From Acheta domesticus (Eukaryota; Arthropoda; Insecta; Orthoptera; Gryllidae): 64,000 bases of DNA. The DNA is taken from positions 137,565,775 to 137,629,774 of the forward strand of contig JAHLJT010008756.1 of assembly GCA_031308135.1 (NCBI GenBank), given 5' to 3'. This document shows, piece after piece, positions 1-9,599 of this stretch. Positions within the stretch are counted from its first letter, which is position 1; every line of letters starts with the position of its first letter. The position numbers and the translations under genes were made by a program. The notes beneath the pieces were generated by a model. The model was not told the origin of the DNA. It did not search any database and worked only from the letters and a program-made list of their open reading frames with translations.

Positions 1-1199
1 ACTGTGTTCAACTTATTTGCTACATTAGTATTGCAGTTGTATGAATAATGCACTGTCACACACACACACACATTTATTTATTTTCCGACGAAGTGAACTA
101 ATATATTTTTGAACGAAAAATATTTTTAAAAAAACATGGCAAGCACCGTTGTAATATGTTGTGTTATTTCGCGTTTCCTGCAGACTCCGCTCCCTGTCTC
201 TTTCACATTTGATTGGGTTCCCAGTGACGTAAGAGACTTCCGCAGACAAGCTGACGGGAAGCTAATGGGCGAAGCCCTGGCGCACACGGGGAAGACTTGA
301 ACCGCTCGTTGACACATCGTGCAACCTCATGGTCGCAAACACTCTCAAGTTGTGAATTTCATCTTTACATACATGGAAGGCTGCAGGTTGTTTCTTTCTT
401 AGCACGCTTATGTAAACTCACAAGCACGACACTCTGATATTATAAGTTAGTAGAAAAGAGCTGATTTCGGGCCTTGGAAATTAGTAAAACTGCGTTCGTT
501 AAGTCGCTGCTTCGAATGCTCAACAGCTCTTAACAACTCGAAACCAAAGAAAAGTCTAAGACGTACTGCATTACTATGTAGTTAACGAGATTTTACAGCA
601 CGTTTTGAAAAACATTTTGTTTTTTTACAATCTCTGCTGGTTACTTAATATTGGAATTAATAGCGTAGCTGTAATTACTAGTAAAACAACCACGAATTCA
701 AGGCTTTGCAAAACTAGTAAACATGGCTGCAAACAAGTTGCTGTCTTCCGTTGCAGAGTTGAAAGTGAATCACGAAAGGTCTGAAGGCCTTGGGGCGCCT
801 GATGGTATGCAGCCCGCTCAGCTCTGCTGTATCTCGGGTTGCATTGCAAACGCTTGTTAGGCGTTTTCACAATGGATCTCATTTATATGCATGAAGTATA
901 GTTCATACAAATTTAACATTATTTTTAAAATAACCATTGTTTTAACTAACGGAAATAGCAAAATTCAAACGCGATTATTCTGAATAAAATTTCGCACAAT
1001 TTCTGAAAATTATTAACTTGAAGAAGATAGTTGCATTTGGAGCGGCATAGTCCGGTAAATGATGCAACTTTAGATTGAGACTTTTCTTAGAACATAAAAT
1101 ATACTAAGAGAATTATGATATTACATGGAGAAATATTTAAAAATAACTTATATTAATTTAGAGGTTTTTAGTCCTAAGTTTTTAGAAAAATTCACTAGG
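1..1199. other. AT-rich intergenic DNA with a short CA microsatellite
   Basis: No open frame here resembles a protein. The only clear structure is a short (CA)n run at about 57-73. The open frames near 25-320 and 625-882 on the minus strand lack codon bias, domains or splice context and are probably chance frames. Confidence 0.6.
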
Positions 1200-1650
1200 G
1201 CAGACGAGAGCAAGATTTTCGACACTACTTTGTCAGCAAGTCGAATTCAGCCCCTGTGTGGAGAAGAACTGGCTGCTCTGATCGGTAGTTTCCGATCAGA
1301 TTTCTCCGATCAATACCAGACGAATGCCGGAGCATTTTCCTAACAAAAATGATACAGATCGCGTGCAGTCTTTCCTTCGTCTTATATTTTCTATTTTCAC
1401 TCATTACTAACACACATTTACAGGCACTGCAATACCACACATGCCGGAAGACCGATCGGAAGCATAGAGGTTATCCCGGCTGGGGCGGTGTCCTGCTAGG
1501 TGGGAGATACCTGGTTCGCAAGTCGACGTAGGTTGGCGCTGGATCTCGCCATCCAGAGGGGGGGAGATCACCTTCCGCGTAAAACATGCACCACACTTAC
1601 GAGAATAATCAAGTTAGCTGTTGACGCGCCCAGAATCATTAATCAACAGA
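1200..1650 (+). mobile_element. SINE-L copy, 5'-truncated
   Basis: It starts inside the family at the 'gattttcgacac' block that follows the tRNA-like head. It continues through the shared gaattcagccnctgtctgg block, the 'cggctggggcggtg' GC block and the 'gacgcgcccagaatca' end, finishing in an 'aatcaac' tail. The head with the A and B boxes is missing. Small indels and many substitutions mark it as old. Open frames inside it are shadows of the repeat. Confidence 0.8.
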
Positions 1651-1984
1651 TTGAATACCTTCATATTTTGATCATTTCTGTTGAAGCTGGTTAAAAATTG
1701 CCCGAGCCAGTTTTCCTGTAAAGCACCGTAATTGTAGTTGGGGTGTTTCCAAACACTGAGTTATTAGTTTGAGATAGTTTTTGAAAGTTAAATGACCAAA
1801 AAAGTATTTATATATAATTTCCTTTAATGATGCAATATTCATGTTCAAATTCACCACTCGGTTTGTAATATATTACTTGCGTACAAAAGCCTGATACGGT
1901 GAAGTCGAAGGTAACCCATTTCACGTATGAAAAAGGACGATCGTTTTGGAATAAAGCCCTTAGGAATTGACGGTGAAATACTGA
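1651..1984. other. AT-rich spacer, no feature seen
   Basis: This stretch lies between a SINE-L tail and a strongly polypyrimidine region. I see no RNA gene, promoter or repeat motif in it. Confidence 0.5.
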
Positions 1985-2049
1985 GTGCAGGCGCTGGCAG
2001 GCCGCGCGGCGTCCGCGCCTTCGTCGCTCCTCGAGAGGGCAGCGCCGCC

Positions 2050-2410
2050 GAGGGGGCAGTTGCGCAAGAGCTTCCGCGGCCTTTGGCAGCCGCCTGCCTC
2101 TCCGCCACGGCCTCCGTCCCGCGCCTTCGCCAACCCGTCCGCCCACGCCTCCGCCCCCGCCCGCACCTCCGCCTTCGCCCTCTGCCACCGCCAACCCGCC
2201 CGCCTGCGCCTCCACCTCCCTCTCCGCCTTAGCCTCCGTCTGTCGTTACCTCCACCTCCGCCTTCGCGTCCGCTGTCGCCTCCGCCACCAGCTCTGCCTT
2301 TGCCTTCGCCTCCGTCCACGCCTTTGCCATTGCCTCCGCCTTCGCCCTCGCCCTCGCCATCGCATTCGCCATCGCCACCGCTACCGCCTCCGCCGCTCCT
2401 GGCTTTCTAC
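2050..2410. repeat. Degenerate GCCTCC/GCCTTC hexamer array
   Basis: The plus strand is built from imperfect six-base units of the type GCCTCC, GCCTTC, GCCCTC and GCCATC, with G almost confined to one position per unit. In one frame this gives a run of alternating proline and serine, leucine or alanine. In the complementary frame it gives glycine and arginine. The regular period and lack of other codons argue for a low-complexity satellite rather than a gene. The purine-rich minus strand could form G-quadruplex or triplex structure (inference). Confidence 0.7.
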
Positions 2411-2690
2411 CTCTGCCACCTGCACCTGCCGCCGGCCCTCACCCGTGGGTGGCGCAACCCCGCGCTCCGCCCCCTTCGGCCTCACCGCCCCCCGCCGCTC
2501 CAGGCCCTTTCAAGCCTGCGCCGCTTCAATCGGCCCCGATCGGCTTCAATCCTCTCCAATTCGCCACGCTCCGCTCCGCATCCGTGCGCCCTCCGCCACT
2601 CTGCCCGATCTCCTCCCCCCCCCCCGTTCCCTCTACCACAACTTTTCATCTGCAGCCTCTCACGTTCCTTCAGATGGTCCCCTTCGTGAG
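2411..2690. other. C-rich, GC-high region following the hexamer array
   Basis: Strong C over G bias on the plus strand continues, with a run of nine to ten C near 2616-2625. Several frames stay open only because T/A-rich stop codons are rare here. I see no domain, TATA box or convincing splice pair. Confidence 0.45.
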
Positions 2691-3540
2691 CATCTTCAAT
2701 GGATTTTATTACCATACAGTTGACCGAACTAAGCGAAATACAAATTGCTTATGGTAACAAGGCAAACTTCGGTAGACAATGAACTTAATCTGGACAAAGG
2801 AGGAATTTAATTGACTGCTAGAATAGCTTTCTTGTGAATTGTTTTTTTTTTCAATTTTACGACGAACTGTTTACTCTCAAATCCACTTTTCTTCTAAGCT
2901 TTCCCCTGTTCGTCTCCCTCCTAGCTTACTCCAATGTACTCGGTTCCTTCGCAGAGCGAAGTTTTCAAAATTGTTCGGTTTCCAGCGTCTTCTGGATTTT
3001 TTCTTTCTCCATCATATTTCGAACACCACAATAATATCTTCCGCCAAAATGAACTGAACAATTCAGACTTTTATCGTTTAAGTTACCTCTTTCCCAGCTT
3101 CGAACCTCCAATAGATTGAACCTTCACCTACTTTCCTGTCAGTCTATGCACTTCCACTCTTGCTTGTGCTGTTAACTTCGTATTCATTGTGTTCGTACAT
3201 GAAGGAGAATTGCAATATTCTCCTTCATGAGGAGAACTGCAATATCTTTGTTAACAGAAATAAATGTTTATCCCATACTTATGAATAATTTTTCAACGAA
3301 GACACTTGAAAATCTCACTGCCAAACAACTATGTCATCAATGTACTCTCGTTTCCTATAAAACCCATGGATGGAGAATAAGAGTACGAACATATTCATTG
3401 CCTTAAAGGCAGTTTGGTTCCTGCACCCGAACACTTGAATGGAAGGAAGCAAACTAAATATCGGAAAAAGCCCTCCACTTCCTTTCCTTACCGCACGCTG
3501 AGTTGAGTACCCCCGAAAGTGTGCTATCAGGCTAATGTTT
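2691..3540. other. AT-rich spacer with a small perfect hairpin
   Basis: Mostly unremarkable. At 3198-3229 there is a perfect inverted repeat with 13-base arms (CATGAAGGAGAAT) and a six-base loop. No gene is recognised. Short open frames near 2834-3119 and 3315-3722 have no supporting features. Confidence 0.5.
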
Positions 3541-3860
3541 GGGAGGCGAGAGAAAGTGTTAAGGAGTCGACACACCGCGCGCGCGGCCTGGAGGCGCGGC
3601 GCGGCGCTGCGCGGCTCCGCTACCGGAACAAGGCTGCAAGGCGGCGTTTCCCAACGAGGGAGCAGTAAACCTCTCAGAGATTGCAACAGGCCTTCGGGCC
3701 GTGGGATGCCCCGGCGGAACACGGACCATTATGCAGCCGCCGCCGCCAGCGCGATCTATTGGCATCTATTGGGAGCACGCGCCCCGAGCCCCGCAATCAT
3801 CGCAGCGGGTCAGCGCCGACAGAAGGTCAAGAGAGAGGGCGACGGCGCCACGAGCGAAGC
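3541..3860. promoter_or_regulatory. GC-rich island with CCAAT-type motifs and a shared core motif
   Basis: The island is CpG-rich and holds a 34-bp motif at 3645-3678 (CGTTTCCCAACGA, nine variable bases, AAACCTC, one base, CAGA). The same motif recurs with identical spacing at 4858-4891, where it contains a TATA box. Two inverted CCAAT motifs (ATTGG) sit at about 3758-3771. This copy has AGTAAAC where the other has CTATAAAAC, so the TATA box is degraded or absent. It may be a promoter, or a fragment of an unrecognised repeat. Confidence 0.35.
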
Positions 3861-4795
3861 GGAAAGGAAAGGAAAGACGAAAGAGAGGGAAAGTAGGAGG
3901 GGTTCATTAGTTGAATTTGAGAGGAAAAGGAATTAAAAAAAGTTCTTTCTACACTGAATGTAAAGATAGATGAGAATACTGTAGGTAACCTGGTTTCACG
4001 CTCAAAAACACGCAATTGAATAGGGAAGTTTAAATACGAAAGGCCAAAGATTGGACTCTTAGGAAGCTGAAATACAGGATGCTCTAAGGAGCGTCTGTCT
4101 TTTACTTGAAGAGGATGGGAAAGCAAAACAGAAAAAGTTAATGGCACGGCAGAGAAATTAGAGAGAGAATATTTACGAAACATTTTAAAAGTCTATTAAT
4201 CTACCTTTACATCTGGCGTAATAAAATTATGTTTGAAATTATTTTCTGAAAGCTATGAAACCCTTAAAATTATAATTAAGTTCTTCATAAATCACAATTC
4301 GAGAATTATGTAGATAGAATAAACGGAAAACTCTTAAGAAATAAAAAATAATAAAAAGATATTCTGTTATAAAAGGAAAAAAACATAAGAAACTTATAAC
4401 AGCGAGTAATAACTTTCGTCTCTTATTTGTTCACATTTAACCTGAACTGTATTTTATTTGTTTGCTCTTCTTTGAATCTATCAATATACTGTGCATTTAT
4501 ATAATGGGTTGAAGTTAAAAGAATTTTTAATTTGGATGATAATAAACAAATCATTACGTCACCCAAATGTATAAACAATAAAACAATCCATGTGCTCACA
4601 CTTCCTTCAAATGGAAAAGGCTAGCTCTAAGAACAGAAACGATTGAACATGTGATAAAGACTGCACGAAAACGATTTAAAAGTGAGGTGAAGGCAGGCAA
4701 GGAAGAAACAACTTTCAGTTTCAAATCCTGACTTCCACGTAATGCAGACGTGCGCAGCCTTTCCTGACAGTGTCCGTAAAATATCCCAGCGTTTA
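3861..4795. other. AT-rich spacer, no gene seen
   Basis: A purine-rich (GGAAAG/GAGAG) stretch at 3855-3905 grades into AT-rich sequence. I see no repeat family, RNA gene or coding remnant. Confidence 0.5.
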
Positions 4796-4857
4796 TTCCT
4801 CGTCGGCTGCGAGCGGCCCGCGGTCTCTGCGTCCGAGCGGCGAAGAGGGGACGTCGC

Positions 4858-4891
4858 CGTTTCCCAACGACTGGCTATAAAACCTCGCAGA
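4858..4891 (+). promoter_or_regulatory. Candidate core promoter, TATAAAA
   Basis: TATAAAA at 4876-4882 sits in a GC-rich island (4796-4925), which predicts transcription from around 4906 on the plus strand. A consensus splice donor follows at 5047/5048 (CAG then GTAAGA), giving a plausible first exon of about 140 bases. The surrounding 34-bp block is repeated at 3645-3678. The box, island and donor are visible in the sequence. Promoter activity is inferred. Confidence 0.4.
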
Positions 4892-4905
4892 AGCCGACGA
4901 GGCAG

Positions 4906-5047
4906 CTGCGAAGTCGATGGAGGTTGCGTCACCTACTTTATGCCCGATTATTCTCCTCCTTTGGATCACTGGAATGACGAGAAGGCAGAGCCGCAAGCAA
5001 TAAGGAAACCGTGATGGATTGTCGTGGGCGTAGCATTCTAACGTCAG
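4906..5047 (+). other. Possible first exon with short upstream ORF
   Basis: From the predicted start to the donor at 5047/5048 the segment holds one ATG frame, 4916-5002, of 28 codons starting MEVASPTLCP and ending in TAA before the donor. The hydrophobic middle (IILLLWI) resembles a signal peptide, but the frame closes inside the exon. It would therefore be an upstream ORF or a micropeptide unless splicing differs. I could not recognise the gene or a matching acceptor. Confidence 0.3.
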
Positions 5048-6511
5048 GTAAGAGTTAAGCGGAACATTAACGAGTGTTGAAAATAATTGAGAATTGCATA
5101 GTTGTGTGCTTATGTTACTTTGAATGAGAAAAACTACCATTAAAAGTGTGTAAGCATATAAAATAAACATTGTATTTCTGGGTAGATCAAAGAAATACTC
5201 ACTTGGTTGCGTATCGTATTTAGTTTCTATCATTAACCTCCTTTAAAACTATGTTGCAACGCAGAGATTTTTCGTATTTTTAATCAATTATAAAGCGAAC
5301 TACCGACATAAATTTTGAAATAATCACGCAATTTTCTATCTCGGTAAAACCTTGCCAACAAACGTAGGGAAAGAGAGAGTAAATCTCGGGCTTTCCAACG
5401 TGAATATCTAGGTCTAATTAAGCGCTTATCTGCTTGTATCGTGGCACCTGTGTGCGAAAGGCTCGCGTGGACGCCCCCTGAGCACGACACGAGCGGCGCT
5501 TTCGTTTTCAGGTACTTGTCGAAGCGTCGAGTCCACACTTGCCATGAGTGAATGTCCTTTTTGTTATTTCGCCAAGGTGTTCCATTTTCAAGATTGGATT
5601 TTTGCCAAATAATTGCAATCAATACTCGCTGGTGTTGATGAGCTATAGGAAAAATAAATGTGTTCATTGTCTATCATGGCGTTTTAAATTTTTGAACGTC
5701 ACTTAAGGACAATGGAAACATGAATGTTCCCCTTTGAAGAAAAAAACTCAAGAATTGTTTTGGTGCGCTGTTTGAATTAAAACGTCTGCTTCTTTTCCCC
5801 ATCCACTACACATTTCTCGAAGTACTAAGTACTTTTTATAAAAGGGTTCAATTGCAAGAACACTCCATTTCAATTGTAACTACGTATTTCAATCTGCTGA
5901 GTCTCTTGCCTTCCTCAAAACAAGCGGAATATTTCAACACCCTTAATGTATTAGAACTGTATTGAGTTCTTTCATATTATTCCTACTGAAAGAGAGTTTA
6001 TATTTAAGTTATTTTTTTAAGAATAAGTATTTTTTTGCTATAAAATGGTGGAGTTGCGAATTACCTTTTGCTTGTTGAATATTTTTTTGTAATTTTGCAA
6101 GTTTTCTTTTCTAATCAACTGAAGAAAAAGTTTGAAAGGCATTTTCTAACGCTAGCACGGAAACACGTGAAATTGTTCTCCAAGAAACTGATGAATGGAT
6201 TTTCAGAATACAAAAACGTACGACCTAAAGAGCTCATGAAATAATTTGAAGTTCTGGACATTGATATATGCTGTGAAATGTATAACGAATTGTGATTAAA
6301 TGACTTTTCGTTTGGGCTCCAGGAGTACAGATTTTCTTTCTGACGAGCTAATTTTATCTTTACCGTTAATGGCAAAAACTTTAGCCAAAATTTATAATTG
6401 CACATTCATAAAAAGTACATGTTGAATTTCTTGAATTATTACATTTCGTTTGTGCGAAGTAAAAGTTTGCAAAAATAAATATTTATCCCATTGCATCTGG
6501 AAAAATACAGA
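5048..6511. other. AT-rich DNA with one moderately GC-rich patch
   Basis: A patch at 5380-5560 contains homeodomain-like TAATTAAG near 5415 and moderate GC. The rest is AT-rich. No gene or repeat family is recognised. If the 4.88 kb promoter is real this would be first-intron sequence. Confidence 0.4.
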
Positions 6512-6750
6512 TGAGGGGCTCAGTGCCAGAAGGGGTAATCCACAAAAATGAAAAAAATCACTTTTTGACATATTTGAACATCTCATGCCATCGACTAACG
6601 AGTTCTAAAATATGGTGTACGTGGGTTATCCCACCTGTCATCTACAGGCAGTATAACATTTTTTTTTGAGAAAATCAAGTTCTAATTAGACCTCGTTTTT
6701 CTCAGATTGCATCTCATGTGGTTTAGCCCCTTCTGGCACTGAGCCCCTCA
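6512..6750. mobile_element. Short non-autonomous DNA transposon (MITE) with near-identical ends
   Basis: The ends are inverted copies beginning TGAGGGGCTCAGTGCCAGAA. The match is perfect over 24 bases and then imperfect to about 33. The 239-bp interior is AT-rich and non-coding. A long target duplication is not visible at these boundaries. The high terminal identity suggests it is younger than most repeats in the window. I cannot assign a superfamily. Confidence 0.75.
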
Positions 6751-7370
6751 AATGATTATAGACTTTCCACCCGGAGCCTTGTTCTCTCGATTTTCTGCAA
6801 AAAATTGTTTAGTCGTTCCGAAAATTTCTGGAGTTGCGCCCATTGTCCTGGACCATACCAGAGCTTTTCAGTGTATTGAAATGAAACATACTACACGTTT
6901 TTAACTCTGTATAAGTATAATATGTATATTTCAAACAGGAAAGAAATTCACTTCATGTTTCTGGAAAAATAGTATTTCCTATACACAAGACATCGTTGCC
7001 CTTGGCATTTAGAAGCCAAAGGTGATTTTTTGTTTTGCAGCTTAAAACTTAACTGGAAACGTAAAGCAGAAACAAAACGCTAATAAATTGACCTAAAAAT
7101 TATCTCGAACGATATTTTCCCCGTAAAGTAAACTACACGCAGTGATACATTAAAATTGTCATTATATTTTTTATAACATATTTTTTCCCGATTTTGAAAT
7201 AATTTCACCAGTTGAAACAATTGATATTCGGAAAAATTCTCATTTGGAAACAATTTTGTAATCACATTACAGAAAGAAAAATTCACTTAATATCACAAAA
7301 AAACGTGTACATGCATATGTTTGCAACATCCAAACAGAGTAGGATTTAGAGATGGCAAAAAACATCAATG
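6751..7370. other. AT-rich spacer, no gene seen
   Basis: I see no recognisable motif, repeat or RNA gene. Open frames on the minus strand at 7080-7452 are AT-rich chance frames. Confidence 0.5.
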
Positions 7371-7605
7371 TTTTTAAAAGATCGATATTTTCGAGTAGAA
7401 ACATCGATATTACAACAACGATATCGTTTATCGTAATATCGTTAAACAGCAATTTGAACCGTGACTACATAGAACATTACGATGACTGACAAATTTAAAG
7501 CAGCGTATACTTTAGAATAATACTGATGTGTTACCTATCACATTAGAACCAAAACATTTAACTTGGAATCGTTTCATTATTTTGAAAACATCGATATTTT
7601 AAACA
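7371..7605. promoter_or_regulatory. Cluster of ATCGAT-type motifs
   Basis: ATCGATAT-like motifs occur near 7380, 7402 and 7590, with related ATATCG motifs near 7420 and 7436. They resemble the TATCGATA site bound by the insect factor DREF, but such motifs also occur in terminal repeats of some insect DNA transposons. The position just inside the putative first intron of the 7.65 kb unit is suggestive only. Confidence 0.25.
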
Positions 7606-7646
7606 TGGATGAGTTATTGCTGATGTATCGCTGTGGGAGTACTCAC

Positions 7647-7714
7647 CTCTGGGGCGTTGGGGGTGGGCGAGCGGAGCACTGAGTGTGAGCCGGGGGCGCG
7701 TCGGGGGCCGGGGT

Positions 7715-7747
<33 letters not shown>

Positions 7748-7765
7748 AGAGGAGCGCGAAGGCGG
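7647..7765 (-). other. Candidate non-coding first exon
   Basis: The predicted exon runs from about 31 bases downstream of a TATATAAG box to an optimal splice donor on the minus strand (exon ...AGAG, intron GTGAGT, boundary at 7647/7646). It is GC-rich, contains a (GCC)n run near 7712-7748 and has no ATG, so it would be 5' UTR. The arthropod initiator-like TCAGT at 7682-7678 is about 110 bases from TATA, so it is unlikely to be the start paired with this box. The downstream exon was not found. Confidence 0.45.
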
Positions 7766-7788
7766 TCCAGCGCGCGCGTCCCGCGGGG

Positions 7789-7796
7789 CTTATATA
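7789..7796 (-). promoter_or_regulatory. TATA box of CpG-island promoter
   Basis: The minus strand reads TATATAAG, the full eukaryotic TATA consensus, inside a CpG island spanning about 7650-8110. GC-rich blocks, a CCAAT motif (plus strand, about 8028) and a TEAD-like CATTCCA (about 7875) lie upstream. Together with the consensus splice donor 145 bases downstream, this is the strongest promoter signal in the window. Confidence 0.5.
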
Positions 7797-7799
7797 GCC

Positions 7800-7912
7800 G
7801 CGGTGCGGCGCGGCGCGCAGGGCGGTGGGGGCGCGCTCTGCGTGGTGGGGGTGGGGGTGGAGGGGTGGAAACGGCATTCCACCGCCGCGCATCCCGCGTC
7901 CCCGCCCCCGCC

Positions 7913-7945
<33 letters not shown>

Positions 7946-8110
7946 ACCTTGGCGCCGCTAACAGGACTTTCACTCTCGACTCCGCCGCGGCGGTGGCGGA
8001 CGCGCCGCGCGGCGCAGACGCGGCGTCCAATGTCAATCGCGGACGCGCGAGGCGGCGGCGGCGGCGGCCCCCCAGCGAACCGAATCGCGAGCCTCTGCTC
8101 TCCTCTCTCT
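7800..8110. other. CpG island, upstream half
   Basis: The island has very high GC and CpG content and includes a (CCG)n triplet run at about 7911-7943. Long open frames on both strands here encode alanine, arginine, proline and glycine homopolymers and are best read as by-products of GC-rich triplet sequence. Confidence 0.6.
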
Positions 8111-8149
8111 GACCAAGTTCATTTAAATTAGATGTGCACGATGTTAATA

Positions 8150-8368
8150 ACTTCTTTTGTTATTTAAGGTCGCATCAACTACTAGTCATTAGCGACCACT
8201 ATTCGGTTTAAAGTTATGGTGTGAGGATGAAACGATATAGTGATGATAGTGGGGCTGAAAGGACAAACACATGCAACCGTGCCCGAGGCGGGAATCGAAC
8301 CCGCGACCCTGTCGGTCCGCAATCACTACAGCACTACGGATTAGCGATCTCGGCCACGGGGCCGACCT
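8150..8368 (-). mobile_element. tRNA-derived SINE (short family)
   Basis: On the minus strand a tRNA-like head carries an A-box-like segment (GTGGCCGAGATCGC) and a perfect B box (GGTTCGATTCC, plus coordinates 8291-8301). After the head come the family-specific 'tcctttcagccccac' block and the 'tagtgactagtagttgatgcg' type end. The same order appears on the plus strand at 62136-62355, which shows that the unit is about 220 bp long. Confidence 0.8.
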
Positions 8369-8679
8369 TCAATAATTTTTTGTAATTTTTTAACAAGATT
8401 GTACGTGAAGAAGCAATGAAAGGCATAGCGAACAGTTGTACCTACATACGTAACCAAATCTTATAATGGAATATAAATGTAGGTGATTTCGAATAATTTG
8501 TTTCGTATGTGTTCTACTTTAATACATGATTGTCTTTAATCTAAAGATACCAAAGATAAATAATAAATTAGAACTGTTTACTTTACTTTCTTCACTATTG
8601 TTTTTGTATATTAGTCGTAAAAATCCATCTGTCATCTGCATTTTTTACATAATCTCACATTTCATTTCATTCACATTAT
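8369..8679. other. AT-rich spacer, no feature seen
   Basis: This lies between two SINEs of different families. I see no coding or regulatory signal. Confidence 0.5.
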
Positions 8680-9200
8680 GGATTACATCCGGGAGCTTCA
8701 ACGGTTAAGTTCGTTAGTCCCGTAAGTGTAGTACATGTTTAGCGCGAGCAGTGACGGTCATCTTCCCCTGCTGACTGGCGAGATTCGGCATCGGCTTACG
8801 TTGTCTTGCGGAGATTTTCCCCAAACAGTTATCTCCCACCAGTGTGGCACCGCCCTATCCGGGACTAGCTCTCAGCTCCCGACTGTTTGATAGTTTATTG
8901 AATATGAGTGAAAATGTGTGTGAGGAAGGGGTGACGAAAAAACAAGGAAGAGGAAGAAAAGATCGCGCGCGGTCCGTGGCCCGTTTGTTAGGATACTGCT
9001 CCGGCATTCGCCTGGTGTTGATCGGAGAAACCAGGGAGAACTACCGATCAGAACAGCCGGCCGCTAGAATTCTCCTCCAGACAGTGGCTTAATTCGACAA
9101 AGTTGATAAGCTAGTGTCGAAAATCCTGCCGCCGTAGTATTCTAGAACCTCCCCGTCAGAAGCCCTGCAGTGACATCAGCTGATGCTTTAAGCCGATCGT
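8680..9200 (-). mobile_element. SINE-L copy, near full length
   Basis: On the plus strand it reads tail first: the ttagtcccgtaagtgtag block, the GC block, the 'gatcgcgcgcggtccgtggc' block, the 'ctagaattctcctccagaca' block, and finally the head ending at 'gcagtgacatcagctgatgc'. It is diverged but almost complete, with a shortened GC block. Confidence 0.85.
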
Positions 9201-9247
9201 TTACATTACATACACCCTCTCTTCACCGTCTTCCTCCGCCTCTCACC

Positions 9248-9420
9248 TGGCCCGATCTGGGTGGTCGAGATCGCTCAGGCCGATGCGCCTTGGCAGTATG
9301 GAACCAATGGATCTTGGGTTCAATCTCGTCTCGGACATGGATGTTTGCTTGTGAGTTGTGGCGTGGTGGGCCTTTTTCTTCCACCACGCTTCACCATTCA
9401 AATCATGACTGCAAAAGTTG
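9248..9420 (+). mobile_element. tRNA-like SINE head, diverged
   Basis: An A-box-like segment (GGTGGTCGAGATCGCTC) is followed by a B-box-like GGTTCAATCTC at 9317-9327 and the 'gtctcggacatgg' end of the head. It is related to the short tRNA-derived SINEs at 8.2 and 62.2 kb but has a different 3' part. Confidence 0.55.
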
Positions 9421-9516
9421 AAATACCTGGAGGTGAAGGGTTTGTTGACAACAAGGACAAATAAGCAGTATAAAAAGACGCAGGAGAAATAAGAGGTAGA
9501 ACTGAGAGGCCGAGGT

Positions 9517-9580
9517 ATAGAAGAAGAAGAAAAGGAAGAAGAAGAAGAAGAAGAAGAAGAAGAAGAAGGGGAGATGACGG
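9517..9580 (+). repeat. GAA microsatellite
   Basis: An imperfect (GAA)n run, interrupted by GGAA, covers roughly 9517-9580. It creates a phenylalanine-rich open frame on the minus strand that is not a gene. Confidence 0.85.
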
Positions 9581-9599
9581 ACGCGTGGGAAATGAAGAA

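Noticed and set aside
1985..2689. 234-codon proline/serine-rich frame
   Set aside because: It follows a six-base DNA repeat. The complementary strand is also open and glycine/arginine-rich. There is no domain or start/splice context.
7614..8131. Long alanine/arginine/proline open frames on both strands in the CpG island
   Set aside because: They come from (GGC)n/(CCG)n triplet runs and run across the TATA box. Homopolymeric content and open frames in several registers argue against a protein.
8281..8366. Functional tRNA gene on the minus strand
   Set aside because: It is followed by a 3' body shared with a second copy at 62.1 kb, so it is a SINE head.
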